In this document: positions 48,468-62,308 of the stretch, piece by piece | How the letters are laid out: each line of letters starts with the position of its first letter | How positions within the stretch are numbered: the stretch's first letter is position 1 | Source: Neocallimastix lanati (nom. inval.) | Taxonomy: Eukaryota > Neocallimastigomycota > Neocallimastigomycetes > Neocallimastigales > Neocallimastigaceae | Length of the DNA stretch: 64,000 bases | Direction: 5' to 3' | NCBI GenBank assembly: GCA_016946835.1 | Contig: JACVTC010000003.1 | Coordinates: 149,501-213,500, forward strand | The notes under the pieces: generated by a model | The model's database searches: none | Told to the model about the DNA's origin: nothing | What the model saw: the letters and a program-made list of their open reading frames with translations, nothing else | Made by a program: the position numbers and the translations under genes

Positions 48468-49124
48468 ATGTTTTTACAACAACCTCCAATAAAGCCTGCA
48501 ATATTTATAAAACCAAAATTGTATTTAAAAACGTATAATCATGAAATTGTAAGCTTTCCAAAAAGAGATATTGCTGTTGTTGAAGGTTATAATTATAATC
48601 AACAGGTTAATTTAATAGTAAATGATGATCCAGAAGCCAACGATGTTAAAATAAAAATAATGAGTGTTAATGGAATTGAGTATTTTAAAAGTCAAGGAAG
48701 ATATTTTATGTATGATGCCGATGGAAAACCATTATTTAATATTAATCAAACAAATAAAATAATTTATAGAGGTGAAGACGATTCCAGAATTCTAGCAAAA
48801 ATTGAATCTTTAGGTTTAAAAAATAATATAAAAAAATATACAATTTCATTTCATAATCTTGCTTCTGAGAATGAGGAAACCATTTATATGTGTTGTGATA
48901 AGTATTATTGTTCTTGCGGAATATTTCATGGTAATGATGAAAAAGGAGATTCACCATTAATTGGTAGAGTTGTAGAATTAATGGATGCTAATTCATTTAT
49001 TGCTAATGCAGAAACAAGATATTCTCTTGATATAGCACCAAATGTTGATAACGTATTAATAATTGCACTTGCAGTTTTCTTTATTAATAAAAGTCAAATA
49101 AATAGAAATAGAAGATTCCATTAA
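48468..49124 (+). CDS. LURP-one-related / Tubby-C-like domain protein (218 aa)
   Basis: Single-exon gene. The protein has the features of the LOR (DUF567) branch of the Tubby-like/phospholipid-scramblase superfamily: alternating beta strands with DDPEANDVKIKI, the YDADGKPLFNI turn and the C-terminal hydrophobic helix VDNVLIIALAVFFIN that fills the barrel in this fold. A family-specific motif MCCDKYYCSCGIFHG, with clustered Cys, is shared with the next gene. No signal peptide or transmembrane segment other than the terminal buried-type helix. Role unknown; lipid or membrane binding is inferred from the superfamily. It forms a tandem pair with the gene at 50105. Confidence 0.75.
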   Translation: MFLQQPPIKPAIFIKPKLYLKTYNHEIVSFPKRDIAVVEGYNYNQQVNLIVNDDPEANDVKIKIMSVNGIEYFKSQGRYFMYDADGKPLFNINQTNKIIYRGEDDSRILAKIESLGLKNNIKKYTISFHNLASENEETIYMCCDKYYCSCGIFHGNDEKGDSPLIGRVVELMDANSFIANAETRYSLDIAPNVDNVLIIALAVFFINKSQINRNRRFH

Positions 49125-49560
49125 ATAAAATAAAATTTAAATTGTTATATAATAAATATTTTTATATAAATTTATATTAAATTACAAAAATTTATATATA
49201 TATATATATTTTTTTTTCCTTTTTATTTTATTTTATTTTTTATATGATATAATACAATTTATAAAGTCTAATCTTGTATTTGAGCTATATACAATTTATA
49301 TTTTTGTAAAAATATATACCATTTTATATTATTCATAAATATAAATAAAAATAGAGTAAAAATAAAATTAAATAAGAAAAATAAACAAGTTCTGTTTAAA
49401 TTCATATAATTTAAAAAAAATAACGATTATGATGATGATAATATATGGGTTTAGAAGAATTCACATAAAGAATTTCAATAGATAATAATAATATATTTAT
49501 TATTATTATTTTTTATTTATTTATTTATTTATTTATTTATATATTTATTTATTTATATAT

Positions 49561-49631
<71 letters not shown>

Positions 49632-50104
49632 TTTCAAAAAAGGAATAATATTTGGTTATATAAATAAGTTTGAATAAATCATAATAATAATGTTTTTTTT
49701 TATATATTTTATTTTATTTATTTCTTATATGTATTAAATAAATAAAATAAATAATACAAGAAATACATTTTTAATTTTATTAATTTTGATTTGACAATAA
49801 TTAATCATGTAATAAATTATTTTATATTTGTTGCCATAAGAAAAATGTTACATATAATGAATTATTTACATAAAATAAATATTATATCTATAAAAATTAA
49901 ATAGTACGACATAAAAATTTTTGTTAATTAAATTATATTAGTTTTATATTTTATATTATTTTCATATTATTTTAATTTGATTTTAGAAAAATATTAACAC
50001 ATAAAATATAAAATCTAAATTATTATTAATAGGAAGGAAAAATTTTTATAATAAATTTAAAAATTATATTTATATATATTTTTCTCTGAATAGTATAATT
50101 AAAG
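49125..50104. other. Spacer between the two LOR genes, with TTTA array
   Basis: Contains (TTTA/ATTT)n from about 49511 to 49634, otherwise AT-rich non-coding sequence. Confidence 0.7.
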
Positions 50105-50722
50105 ATGAGAATAAAGACATATAATAGTGAAGTAGTTCAAGTACCAAAATATCCAATTAAAATCGATGGCGAAAATCTTGATATACCAAATAATTTATTG
50201 GTAATACATAATCCTCAGGCAAATGATTTTCAATTTAAGATTACTAATTTTGAAGGAACAGAATTATTTAGAAGTAAAAATGGGGAAGTTGTTAGTGATA
50301 TAAATAATAATCCAATATTTAATATTGTAAGTATGTTTGGTACTACAAAAATATTTAAAGGTAAAAAAGATAAAGAAGTTTTAGTTTCATTATCAAAGAA
50401 AGATTCCAATGCTGTAATGAATTATTCTATTAATATAAATAATCAATTTAATGGAGATAATGAAACTTTAGAAATGAATTGTGATAAATTATATTGTTCT
50501 TGTGGTATATTTCAAGGTAAAGAAATAGATAATTCCCCAATGATTTGTAAAATTACCGAAATTTTAAATGCCAATTCATTTGAAACCAATTCTTTTTCTC
50601 AATTTACAATTGAAATACCAGCAAATGTAGATAGTGTTTTAGTACTTGCACTTTCAATGTTTTTTGTTAATGAAAGTATTCGTAATAAGTATAGAAGATT
50701 TGAAAAAACATATATTCGTTGA
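50105..50722 (+). CDS. LURP-one-related / Tubby-C-like domain protein, paralog (205 aa)
   Basis: Paralog of the gene at 48468 in the same orientation. Shared elements in order are LKTYNHE/IKTYNSE, (D/N)PxANDxxxKI, xxPxFNI, MxCDKxYCSCGIFxG, DANSF/NANSF, and the terminal helix VDSVLVLALSMFFVNES. It lacks the N-terminal Pro-rich extension of the first copy and ends in a basic RRFEKTYIR. Divergence across the variable parts is large, so the duplication is not recent. Function unknown; same superfamily reasoning as for the neighbour. Confidence 0.75.
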   Translation: MRIKTYNSEVVQVPKYPIKIDGENLDIPNNLLVIHNPQANDFQFKITNFEGTELFRSKNGEVVSDINNNPIFNIVSMFGTTKIFKGKKDKEVLVSLSKKDSNAVMNYSININNQFNGDNETLEMNCDKLYCSCGIFQGKEIDNSPMICKITEILNANSFETNSFSQFTIEIPANVDSVLVLALSMFFVNESIRNKYRRFEKTYIR

Positions 50723-51841
50723 AAAATATCATATTTAGTATTCAATGTATTCAATAAATAAAATAATAATATGGAATGATTATAAGCGTTATATTTTGTA
50801 ATGCAAAAATTAATCCATTAATAATATCTGTTTATTATTTTTGAATTTATATATTAAAATATATAAATACTCTATATTTTAATAATATATAAATACTAAT
50901 TCAAATAAAAAATATATATATATAAATAGCTTATTTTTAATAATAAAAATTCATATTAGTTTTTTAATAATTTATGTTTTTTACATTAATATTTGGAAGT
51001 GTATTAATAAATTAGTAATATTTGTTTCTAGTATATATTTATTTATTTATTTATTTATTTATTTTTTATATTTTTAATATTGTTTTCAATATTATTTAGA
51101 AGTGAATTAATTTTAATTTATTTTGTTTTATCTACTTAATTTGTTTTCTTTTTTTTTTTAAAAAAAATATTAATATTCAAACATTTTAATAAAATGTAAT
51201 TCAAATATGATAATATAATATAATTTATTAGTGAAAAAAAAAAAAATAAAAAATAAAAAATAAAAAATATATAGTAAAATATCAAGTTAAATATAGAAAG
51301 AAATTCTTAAACTAAAGATTTTATAATTTTTATATAAAACTAGATTGATAATTATTCTTAATAATTTATATTTTATCAAAAATTTGATTATTTATATTAA
51401 AACAAATGATAAATACTTATTAATCATTAATATTAATTCTATAGTAATAATGCTATAAAATATATAAAAATTAGAATCATTCAAAAGTTACAATATTTGT
51501 TATGAAACATTTTTAAGCTTGTTAAAAAAAAAACTATAAGAGATATTTCTATATATATATATATATATAATTTAATTTATTAAAAGAATTGTTTTATTAT
51601 TTATAGAATTAAAAAAGTATAATGTAAAATATTTTTTTTAAAATTATTACAATATTTTTTGACCTTACAAGAAGAATTTTGAAAGTCTTGACTATATTTT
51701 TTTAAGGTTAATTAAAAAAAAAAAAAAAAAAAAGAATTTGTAATCTTTTCCAATTTTCTTAACTAAGGAAATGACTAAAAGAAAACACACACACACACAC
51801 ACACACACATATTTTAGTTCATCATGAATAAAGATTTAAAA

Positions 51842-51880
<39 letters not shown>

Positions 51881-52304
51881 TAATTAATAATCCCGATTAG
51901 AACGTGAATCTATTTATATTATTAATATTTTCGTATTATTTTGAATATGATATATATTATTAATACTACAATACATTGTTAATAAAGAGGTAATCAAATA
52001 AAAAAAATACTTTAAAACTATAAAAAATTTAAACTATTTGAAATATTTTAAATTTTTAAAGGTTTTATATATTATAAAAAATTTTTATTACTACTAATAA
52101 AATTTAATATAATTTTATTTATTATTTCATACTACATTATTAACTTATCAATTATTATAAAATTTGAATTTATTATCTATAAAAGTCATTTAGAATAATA
52201 TAGTAATATAAAATTATTCATTTTTTGTATATATATATATATATATATATTAAATTAAAAAAAAAATTGTTTATTAAATATTTTATAAAATTTTTTTTAA
52301 TTAT
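50723..52304. other. AT-rich spacer with CA microsatellite
   Basis: A (CA)n run near 51785-51809 is one of the few non-A/T repeats. An A-run is at 51847-51872. No gene. Confidence 0.65.
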
Positions 52305-52672
52305 TCAATCAGAACTACTGAGATCTAAATTTTCTATAAAGGCGTTATCATTAGGGTATCTATTTAAGAATTCTTCTAAAAGGTCCATAGCCTTATAAGA
52401 ACTTCCCTTCTTTAAAATGTTGCGATATTTTCTTCCTATTTTTGTGTTAAAAATACCATGTTTCTTAAATTGAGAATAAAACATATCAGCTGAGTAAACT
52501 TGTCCCCATAAATAACTATAATAAATGGAATCATATTCATTGACAATATGATCAAAATTTGCTTAAAAAAAAAAAAAAAAAAAAAAAAAATTATAGAAAT
52601 ATAGAGTTGATATTAAAAGAATAAAATATATTTTCAAATTAGTATATATATATATATTTATTTATTTATTTA

Positions 52673-52703
<31 letters not shown>

Positions 52704-53097
52704 ATTATTTGTACCAATTGGCCATGTATTATTCATACTGTCCACCATGAGAACTTCTTTTGTTAAACTATTCCATATTTCATTTGGATTAAAATCTTCA
52801 TCTTCTTTTTCAATTGAGAAAAGTTTTAAATCCACTAAACTGTAAAATATTTGATATAAAATATTTATACCGATATCACAATTTTTAATTTCAGCCATTT
52901 TCATTGCTACATCTAATGGAATTTTTTCCTCGTGATTTTTATAATGATGAGAAATTTTTACTAAAACTTGTGGTTCCCAAGCCCAATATTCAAGCTATTT
53001 ATAAAAAAAAACAAAAAAAAAAAAACAAAAAATTAAAATATCATATAAAATAAGTAAATATACAAATAAATAAATGAATAAATAAAAATAAAATAAA

Positions 53098-53151
<54 letters not shown>

Positions 53152-54214
53152 AAAATATAATAAAATAAAATATTTTACAAGTTGTGATGGAGTTTCTGTA
53201 AAATCATCTTCAGATAACCAACCATTAAATTTGGACCATTTATTTTCTGATAATAATAAATGAAAAATGTGACCTAATTCATGGAAGTAGTCAATAATAT
53301 CCTCATGACTTAATAAAGCTGGATTTTCTGAGGTTGGTTTATCGAAATTTGAAACCTTTTTTTTTTTTTTTTTTTTTTTAAAGAAAATTACAGTTATCAT
53401 GTTCATTAAAAGTAAAAAAAAAAAAAAAAAAGATTAAAATAAATTGTAAAAAAAAAAAAATATATATATATATATCATTTAATTTATTATTAATATAATT
53501 ACAATAACACCACAAGGATGAACGCGATTTCCATTTTCATCTTTATATCCATATTCTAAAATATAACTAGATGTAAAATCCTATTTATATATTTTTTAAA
53601 TATATATATATTTATTTATTTATATAAATGAATATATAAATTAAAACCTTGAATATAATAAAAATTTTTTTTTTCTTTTTTTATATAAATAAAATAATTA
53701 TAAAATAATTGATATGTACATATTTTCCTTGTTTATAAAAGATATCAGTATAAAACTAGTATTTAAAAATAATTATTTATTATTATTAGTTTATGTATAT
53801 ATATATATATTATACTCTTATATATAATAATAATAATAATAATAATTATATATAATATATAATTATATACCGTTCCAATAATATCTTTTGTTATTTCATC
53901 AGAAACAATAAATTGACGAACATCAGAACTCCAAACATTTGGATTCTTAATTTCTTTAATTTTTATGGATAGTAATTTTTCATATATATTATGTATTTCT
54001 TTAATAACTTCATTAACTGGATAATATACATTAATATTTTTATTTAATGGATATTCCTTTCTTAGTAATTGTCTTTTTCAATTATATTAAAAAATATTTA
54101 AAAATTTTTATTACTTTATTTATTTCAAATAGATTAAATATATATATTTTTTTAAATATTCTTTTTTTTCTTTTTTTCTTTATGTAGTTGTTAATTATTT
54201 ATTTATAAATTTAG

Positions 54215-54275
<61 letters not shown>

Positions 54276-55103
54276 AAATGATAAAAAATAATAAATAAAA
54301 AGATAAAAATAAAAAAAATATAAAAGAAAAAAAATAAAAAATAAAAAATAAAAAAAAAAATTTTTTTTAATTACTTTCTATAATATTCAAAGTCCCATAA
54401 ATTAAATGTACCATCATAAGTTTCGTTAAGGGCAGCTTTTTCAATTTTTTTATATTCTAGTAATTTTTGAATTTCTTCTTTAGCCTTGGGTTGAATTTTT
54501 TCTTTTAATTTATTTAAAAAATTAAATACAGTTTCTGGTGTCTTAGCCATATTATTTTCAAGTCTAAATTGACTATGTGATTTATAACCATATAAATTTG
54601 CGATTTTTAATCTATATTTATGTATAAAAAGAAGGTATTATGGATTTTTTTTTTTTTTTTTTTTTTTTTTGGAATCAGTTATTAATAATTTAATAATTAT
54701 TTTTTATAATAATAATAAAAATAAAAAAAATAAGAAAACTATATATATATATATATCAATTTATAATTTTTAATTTGATAGATTTTATACTTTATTATAG
54801 CAATTTCTTTCAATATATCAACATTTGATTTACAACGTTGATCCACAATTTCTCTTGTAACTTTTCTTGTATTTTCATTTCTGGCCTGTTCCATAATAAC
54901 TTTATAACCAAGTTCATCAAAATCAATATTGTAAGCTACTTCTCCGTTCTTTTTAATTTTTTCATAATATTGTAAAATATTCTTTGGAACACCTTTTAAT
55001 TCTTTTTCAGTAAAGGTAAAACTAGTTATATCTGTATATATATATATATATATTTAAAAAAAAAAAATTTCAATTAATATTACAGATACTTAAATATATA
55101 AAT

Positions 55104-55140
<37 letters not shown>

Positions 55141-55749
55141 TTTATATAATTTACCTTCATTAAGACATTGGTTAAAATCATTTGTTAAGTCGGATAATCT
55201 TTTTTTAAGATTATTTAATTCATCGGAATCTTCTTTTGAAAGACCTAAACCTCTCTTTTTAAAATCTTTAAAAATTTTATTTAATAATGCTTTATCTTCA
55301 TGATCTTCTGGTTCATCGAACAGTCCAGTTTTAATATTTTCTAAAACTTTACTAATTTTATGGAAAATAATTTTATTATTTTTATAATTATCATTTTCAA
55401 ATTTTTCAATTTCAAATAAAGCTTCTGTAGCCACTTCTCTTATATCATTATCAGTTGGAACATATTTTAAGAAATCAATAATTAGTTTAATTGAATTTAT
55501 TTTATCCTGAATATAACGCCCAATAGGAACAATGACAGAATCAAAGGAACACTTCTCATCAGGAATATTTTCAATTTCATCAATAATTTTTGATTCAAAA
55601 AGAATATAATCATTGGCTTTTTCTTTAATTCCTTCTTTATTATAAACAGACCAATCTATTAATTCTATTATATCATATTCGGTATTATTTTTAGTAGCAG
55701 ATAATGATATTAATATTGCTAAAGTAAAAAGTATTAATAAAATATTCAT
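52305..55749 (-). CDS. Secreted-type M3 family zinc oligopeptidase (eight exons, 688 aa)
   Basis: Zinc metallopeptidase of the thimet-oligopeptidase/M3A type, cutting short peptides. Exons: 55749-55155, 55031-54791, 54611-54375, 54072-53871, 53580-53503, 53355-53179, 52994-52715, 52561-52305, total 2,067 nt. The N-terminal half is helical. The active site is YFHELGHIFH (HELGH at 53283-53269) with the third zinc ligand in DFTETPSQL, which continues across the intron into LEYWAWE. The C-terminal block YYSYLWGQVYSADMF carries the Tyr residues that stabilise the transition state in this family. MNILLILFTLAILISLSA is a signal peptide, unusual because most fungal M3A enzymes are cytosolic or mitochondrial. 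A secretory role in peptide use is inferred. Length and motif order are as expected and no defect is seen. Exon 6 follows an A-run directly at its 3' splice site. Confidence 0.9.
53357..53379. repeat. T-run (A-run on coding strand) abutting the acceptor of peptidase exon 6
   Basis: Intron 5 ends A(n)-AG immediately before GTTTCAAATTTC. Phase 0 and the conserved NFDKPTSENPALLSHED block fix the junction. Confidence 0.8.
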
Positions 55750-56819
55750 CTTTTTTTTTTTTTTTTTTTTTTTTTTTGATTTTATTTTATGTTTGAATCA
55801 ATTAAATATTAAAAACTATTATTTATAATGAATTTTATATTTAAAAAAAATATATATATTTTATAATAAATAATAATTTTTTATTATATTTAAAAGAAAA
55901 AAAAAAAAAGTTTAAAACTTTTTAATTATATTTTATTTTAATTTCTTTAATTATCATAAATTTATTTTATTTTATTTTTTTTTTTTTTGGAGTGTTAATT
56001 CAAATAATTTTTTTTTATAGAATTTATAAAAAAATAATTATAATAAGCATAGATTTAATGAATTCAAATTACTAAATAAATTTAAATAGTTAATTAAAAT
56101 AATAATTATAAATTGTATTTAAAGAATTTTTTCTTTTGAATTTAAATAAAACTATTGAATAAAAAAATATATATATTTTATTTTTAAAAAAAAGTTTTAA
56201 AATTAATTTTTTAATAATTAAGCTCAATTAAAAAATATACAATCATAAATTTTCTTTTTTTCTTTTTTTTTTTTTTTTTTTTGTTTCCCAAAAAATTATA
56301 TCCAACTATTTTAAATTAATTTAAAAAATTTATGATTAATTAATTATTATATATTTCAAATTAATTTAATAGTATTTGAAAAATATTTATTCAATAATTT
56401 AAATTGTGAATAATAAAATTATTTTATCTTTATTTTTTTATTTGTCAAATTAAAAAGTTTAAATGTATAAAATCAAATTAATATAATAACAATAATAATT
56501 ACAATAATTACAATAATAATAATAATATTAATAATCTAAATATTATAAAATTAATTTAAAAAAAAAAAAATTTTTTTGTTAAAAATAAAATTACATATAT
56601 TACATATATGAAAATTTTTAAAATTTAATACAATAATATTATAAACTCTTTTTTTTTTTTTTTTTTATAAAATATATTTTATATTAATTTTCCCATTATA
56701 AATTTTTTTTAATAATTATATTTTAAAAAAAAAAATATTATATATTTTTAATTTCAAAAATATGTATATATACTTATACATATGTAACCTTTTTTTTTTT
56801 TTTTTTTGTTATTTTATAT
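55750..56819. other. AT-rich spacer between peptidase and topoisomerase III
   Basis: T-run just upstream of the peptidase start (55752-55778), other homopolymers, no gene. Confidence 0.6.
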
Positions 56820-57620
56820 TTATTTTTTTTTTCGATTATAACTTCTTTTTGTTGTTGATTTCTTTTTATAAGTTCGAGTTGAGGTAGAGGAAGAGGCACT
56901 ACTTACACTTCCACGTTTTCTTTTATGTGAGGAAGAAGAAGAGGAGTAACTAAGAGATTGGTCCATACAAGATTCAATAATATTTTTGCTAATGTTCAAT
57001 TCATCTGCCCATTTAAAATAACGACATTTTTTTGATTGTGATCGACAACTTAAAAATATTCTTCCTTTATTTGGACCTTCCTTTCCAACAACTCTCGCAA
57101 TAGCTACCAAACCACAATCACATCTTGGTTTACTATCGTTAATAGCTTCCATATTTTCAAATTCTTCTTTCAAAATCTTTTATTAATATATCATATAGTT
57201 TTGTTATTATACAATTATTTGATTTTTTTGTTTATCAGTATAATTAAGATTAATAGGAATTAAAAATTTATATAATAATAAAATAAAATAATTATGGATA
57301 TTTAGTGATAAAAACTTAATATTTTTTATCAATTTTTTTTCTTTAATTAATATTTTTTTTTTTTTTTTTTTTAGATTTATTATTAATTACATTATTAATT
57401 CCTGATGAATTCATTTCATTGATATATTCATCTTTCCATTTGAAATAGTCACAAGAAGAACATTTATAAAATTTCCTTCCTTTATTAGCATTATCTTTGT
57501 TTACCGTTAGTTCAGTTGCCGGTTGGCTGCAAAATGGACACTTTGGAGGTTGTATATTTTCATTATTATCCTTTTTAAAAATTAATAAAAAAAAATAATA
57601 ATAAATAATTAAAACATGAA

Positions 57621-57687
<67 letters not shown>

Positions 57688-57970
57688 TTGTTAATAATTT
57701 TATAATATTTTATTTTAATATTAATGATTAAAATTTATATACATGTATGTAAATACTTACACTAATTATAAATTTTAATTAAAAAACAAATATAAATATA
57801 TATATATATATAATAGATTAATAAAAATTAATATATACATATATTTATTAATTATTTTGATTATCCTTAATATCTCTCTCTATTTACCCACTAGTGTCAT
57901 TTCTTTTACTATTATTATTATTGCTGTTAAAATTTCTATAATTATTAGCTGTAGTAAAACCACTATTGAA

Positions 57971-58035
<65 letters not shown>

Positions 58036-58642
58036 AGCTATTAAAGTTATAATTATTTGTTGTAGTAAAACTACTACTACTGCTACTACTGCTGTTGTTA
58101 TTAAAACTATTGGAATTGGTATTATTACTGTAAGTAGAATATCTATTAAAAGTATTACTACTATTATAATTGGTATAATTTGTTCTATTAAAGGTATTTG
58201 TGTTTGAATTATTTGTGGTATAATTGTTTCTATTATTTGAAATTCTATTATTCGAATTATTATTATTAAAGGGTGAAGGCAATGGAGGAAGTTGAATATC
58301 CTTTTCCGCTGCTTCTGAAAACGTTTTTAATACTTTTGAATTAGGTTTCAATGCTGAATTCATTGTTTCATCACACCCACATATACATCCAGTATACTAT
58401 TCATATAATATTTTTATTTTATTTTATTTTATTTTATTTCATTTTATTATATTATATTATATTATTATTAATTATAGTTTTTATTTATAATAAAATTATA
58501 TTTAATTTTATATAATATATAATTTAATAATAATTAAATTTTATTTATATTAAAATTAATTATTATATTTTTATTGCAAATTTGAATAAATTTATATATT
58601 TATACCTCTTTTGGAAAACCATTTTGAACCTTTTTATTATTA

Positions 58643-58698
<56 letters not shown>

Positions 58699-58920
58699 AG
58701 AATTAAAAATAATAATTTATATGTATATATATATATTAATATAATATTTAGAAAAAAAAATAAAAAATAAAAAAAGTTTTATTTTTTTACCATTTCATCA
58801 GAAAAGGTAATTTGTAATTTTCTTGGTTGATTTACACAATTATTACATCTTTCATTTACTACTTTTACTGAATCATATTTAACTTTTTGTATTAATATTA
58901 TTATATGTCTTTTATTAATT

Positions 58921-58973
<53 letters not shown>

Positions 58974-59680
58974 AAAATAAAAATAAAAAATTATTTATTT
59001 ATTCATTAATTATTTCAATATTTTAAAATTTTATTAATTTCTTTATTAATTAAAATATATATGTATATATATAAATATTATAATATACTTTTCTTCAGAA
59101 CTATTATTTTGACATCCTATTTTTTTATTTTTAATATATTTATTAAAATAAATAAAATAAATAAATAAATTTATATTTATATTATATATCAATTTAATAA
59201 TTATTAAATTATTATAATTTTTTACATTATATATAAATTTTAAGTTAAATAATTATTTTATTCTTTTTTTTAAAAAAAAAAATAAAAAAAATGAAAAAAA
59301 AAAAAATATTATTTACCAATTAATATATTATCATTTGAAATATGATAAAGTGTAATAAATTCATCACATAATGGACATGGCACAATAATTTCCTTATTTT
59401 GATATTTCGACTATTATAAAAAGTATTAATTGTTATACAATAATAAATAATATTATATAATAATTAATTTTAATATTCATTTATAATTTTTATAAATACT
59501 TTAAATTTTTAATTTAATTTTTTATTTTATAATTTTTATTTAATATCTTTTTTTTTTTTTTATTTATTTATTTATTTATTTATTTTTATTTTTATTTATT
59601 TTTACTTCATTTAATGCTGCATAATCCGCCTTAATTTTTAAATATTTTTCAATTGCCTATTTATATATAATTATATTATA

Positions 59681-59728
<48 letters not shown>

Positions 59729-59757
59729 GTTATTAATATTATTATTATTTGATTATT

Positions 59758-59795
<38 letters not shown>

Positions 59796-60490
59796 CATAA
59801 TATCGAATAATATAAATCTAACCTGAGATATTTTTTTTTCTTCTCTATTAATTTTTTCGAACATATTTTTGTAAAGTGTTAAATCATTTCTCAAAACATC
59901 ATTTTTATTTTGTTGCCCTTTACATATATTTTGTAAACTTTCTTCAAGCTATTTTTTTAAAAAAAAGAAAAAAAAAAAAAAATTTTTTAAAATTATTAAT
60001 AATTAAGTATTATAAAAAATGATTAAACAAATAATTATGAATAATAATTAATTAATAAAAATATCTAAATAAATATATATTTATAAATATATATTAATAC
60101 CATTTTTCTTAAATTTGGTTTAGTTAGTGAAACATTTGACTCAACACTATTATAACCTTCTATTAAAGCTACACCAAGTGTTGTTGGGTATAAATAATGT
60201 CTTTCTTCATAAATATATTCTCTATCCTTTATTTTTTTAATATGTTCATGAATGGTAGCATCCGTTCCAATTCCATTCTTATCCATTAATCCAATAAGAT
60301 CAGGTTCAGTTAAAGGTTTAGGGGGAGTAGTCTTACCAGCAGTCATTTGCATTTTTGTGGGTATAAAGGTTTCACCTTCTTGATATAATGGTATACTTTT
60401 TTCTCCCCATTTTTCATATACATATATTTTCAAATAATTTTCTTCTATAATCATTAAACCTTTTTTTTTTTTTTTGTTTTTTTTTTGTTT

Positions 60491-60521
<31 letters not shown>

Positions 60522-62308
60522 ATCAACAATAATGCATATAATAATATATATATGAATAATATTAATAATTAATAATTTAAGTTTATTTAAAAAAATTATA
60601 ATAACATATTATTCAATTAAAAGTTAAAATATATTATAAATGAATATATATATAATATAATTAATATTTTAACATTTCATTTTATTTTTGATAAAAAAAA
60701 AAAAAAGGAAAAAAAGAAAAAAAAGAAAAAGTTAAAAAAAAATATTAATAATGAATATATATATATTAATTAATTTTTACCATTAGCAGTAAATATTTCA
60801 TCCGCAATATTTATGGTGACCACAGTTTCTGAACCTTTAGCATCATCTGAACAACACGCTAAAAATCTTCGAACTATAAATTCATAAACTTTTTTCTCCT
60901 TTACAGATGCACTGTCAGGTAATGCTTTTGTAGGATGAATAGGAGGGTGAGCTTGATCATTATTTTTGCCTTTTCTTGGTTTCACAAATTTTCCTTGTAA
61001 TAAACTATAATAATAATAATAATAATAATAAGTTATATATATATATATAAATTTTATTTATATATGATTATAATAAATATATATATATAAAATAATTACT
61101 ATAATTTAAATATTATTATTTTAATTTTATTTTATTTATTTTTTTTTTTTTTTTATTTATTATTTTTTTTTATTTCTCTATTTTTTATTTTTTATTTTTT
61201 ATTTTTTATTTTTTATTTTTTATTTTTTATTTTTTATTTTTTATTTTTTATTTTTTATTTTTTATTTTTTATTATTTTATTATTTTATTATTTTATTATT
61301 TTATTATTTTATTAATTTATTTTTTTATTATTTTATTAATTTATTTTTTTATTATTTTATTATTTTATTATTTTATTATTTTATTATTTTTTTTTTTTAT
61401 TTATTTATTTAAATTTTTATTATTCAATTTACCTTTGAGCATAGTTACCCCATGTATTACTATTTGTTTGAATTTGAATTAATGAATTTAAATCGAAATC
61501 ATCTTTAAATTGATCAGTTTCTGTTCTTGGATAACTAATATAACCTTGATTATATAATTGCTCAGCAATCTATTTAAATATATATTTAAATAATTATCAA
61601 TTTATTTATTTATAATATAAAATAGAATAAAATAAATTATAAAAAAAATATATATATATACAATAAAATAAAAATTATAAATTAATATTAATTAATAATT
61701 AGTTTAATGCTTAATAACTAAAAGAATAATAATTGAAAAAATTATCTTGAAATATTATATATCAATATTATTATTAATGATTGTATGTCTATTATAATAT
61801 TAATCACTGTTTACTTTCATAATTTCATCTGATGATATTTTTAAAAATTTAGATCCTAGTTTAATTAAATCAATTGTTGTCAATGGCAAAGGTTTCCTAT
61901 TTTATCATCATTAGTAATAGTATTATTTTAATAATTTAATTATTATTTTAAATTATATTAAAACATATTTATATAATAGAGTAATTAAAAATGAAATTAT
62001 ATATTTTTAATTTAGATTTTATTCTAAAAATATAATTATATCATTTAGAATTCTATTAAATAACATACCATTTACTTTTTGGTTTTTGTGTCATTGATAT
62101 AACTTTTGCTAAGCAATTTTTCATACACTTTTCATAATAAATAAAACAGATAAAACGATCAAAAAGTTTATCTCTTTTCCATACAAAAGATACACTTCCA
62201 TTATTTCTTTCATGTGATACTTCAATTTTCCAAAAATCTTCCGAAACAAAATTTTGAATTTGTAAGTACCTTTCTACTACAAAACCCAATGTTGGAAACT
62301 GACATGTA

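Noticed and set aside
57857-58207. Plus-strand Ile-rich frame over topoisomerase exon 16
   Set aside because: Antisense shadow of the Asn-rich linker exon of topoisomerase III.
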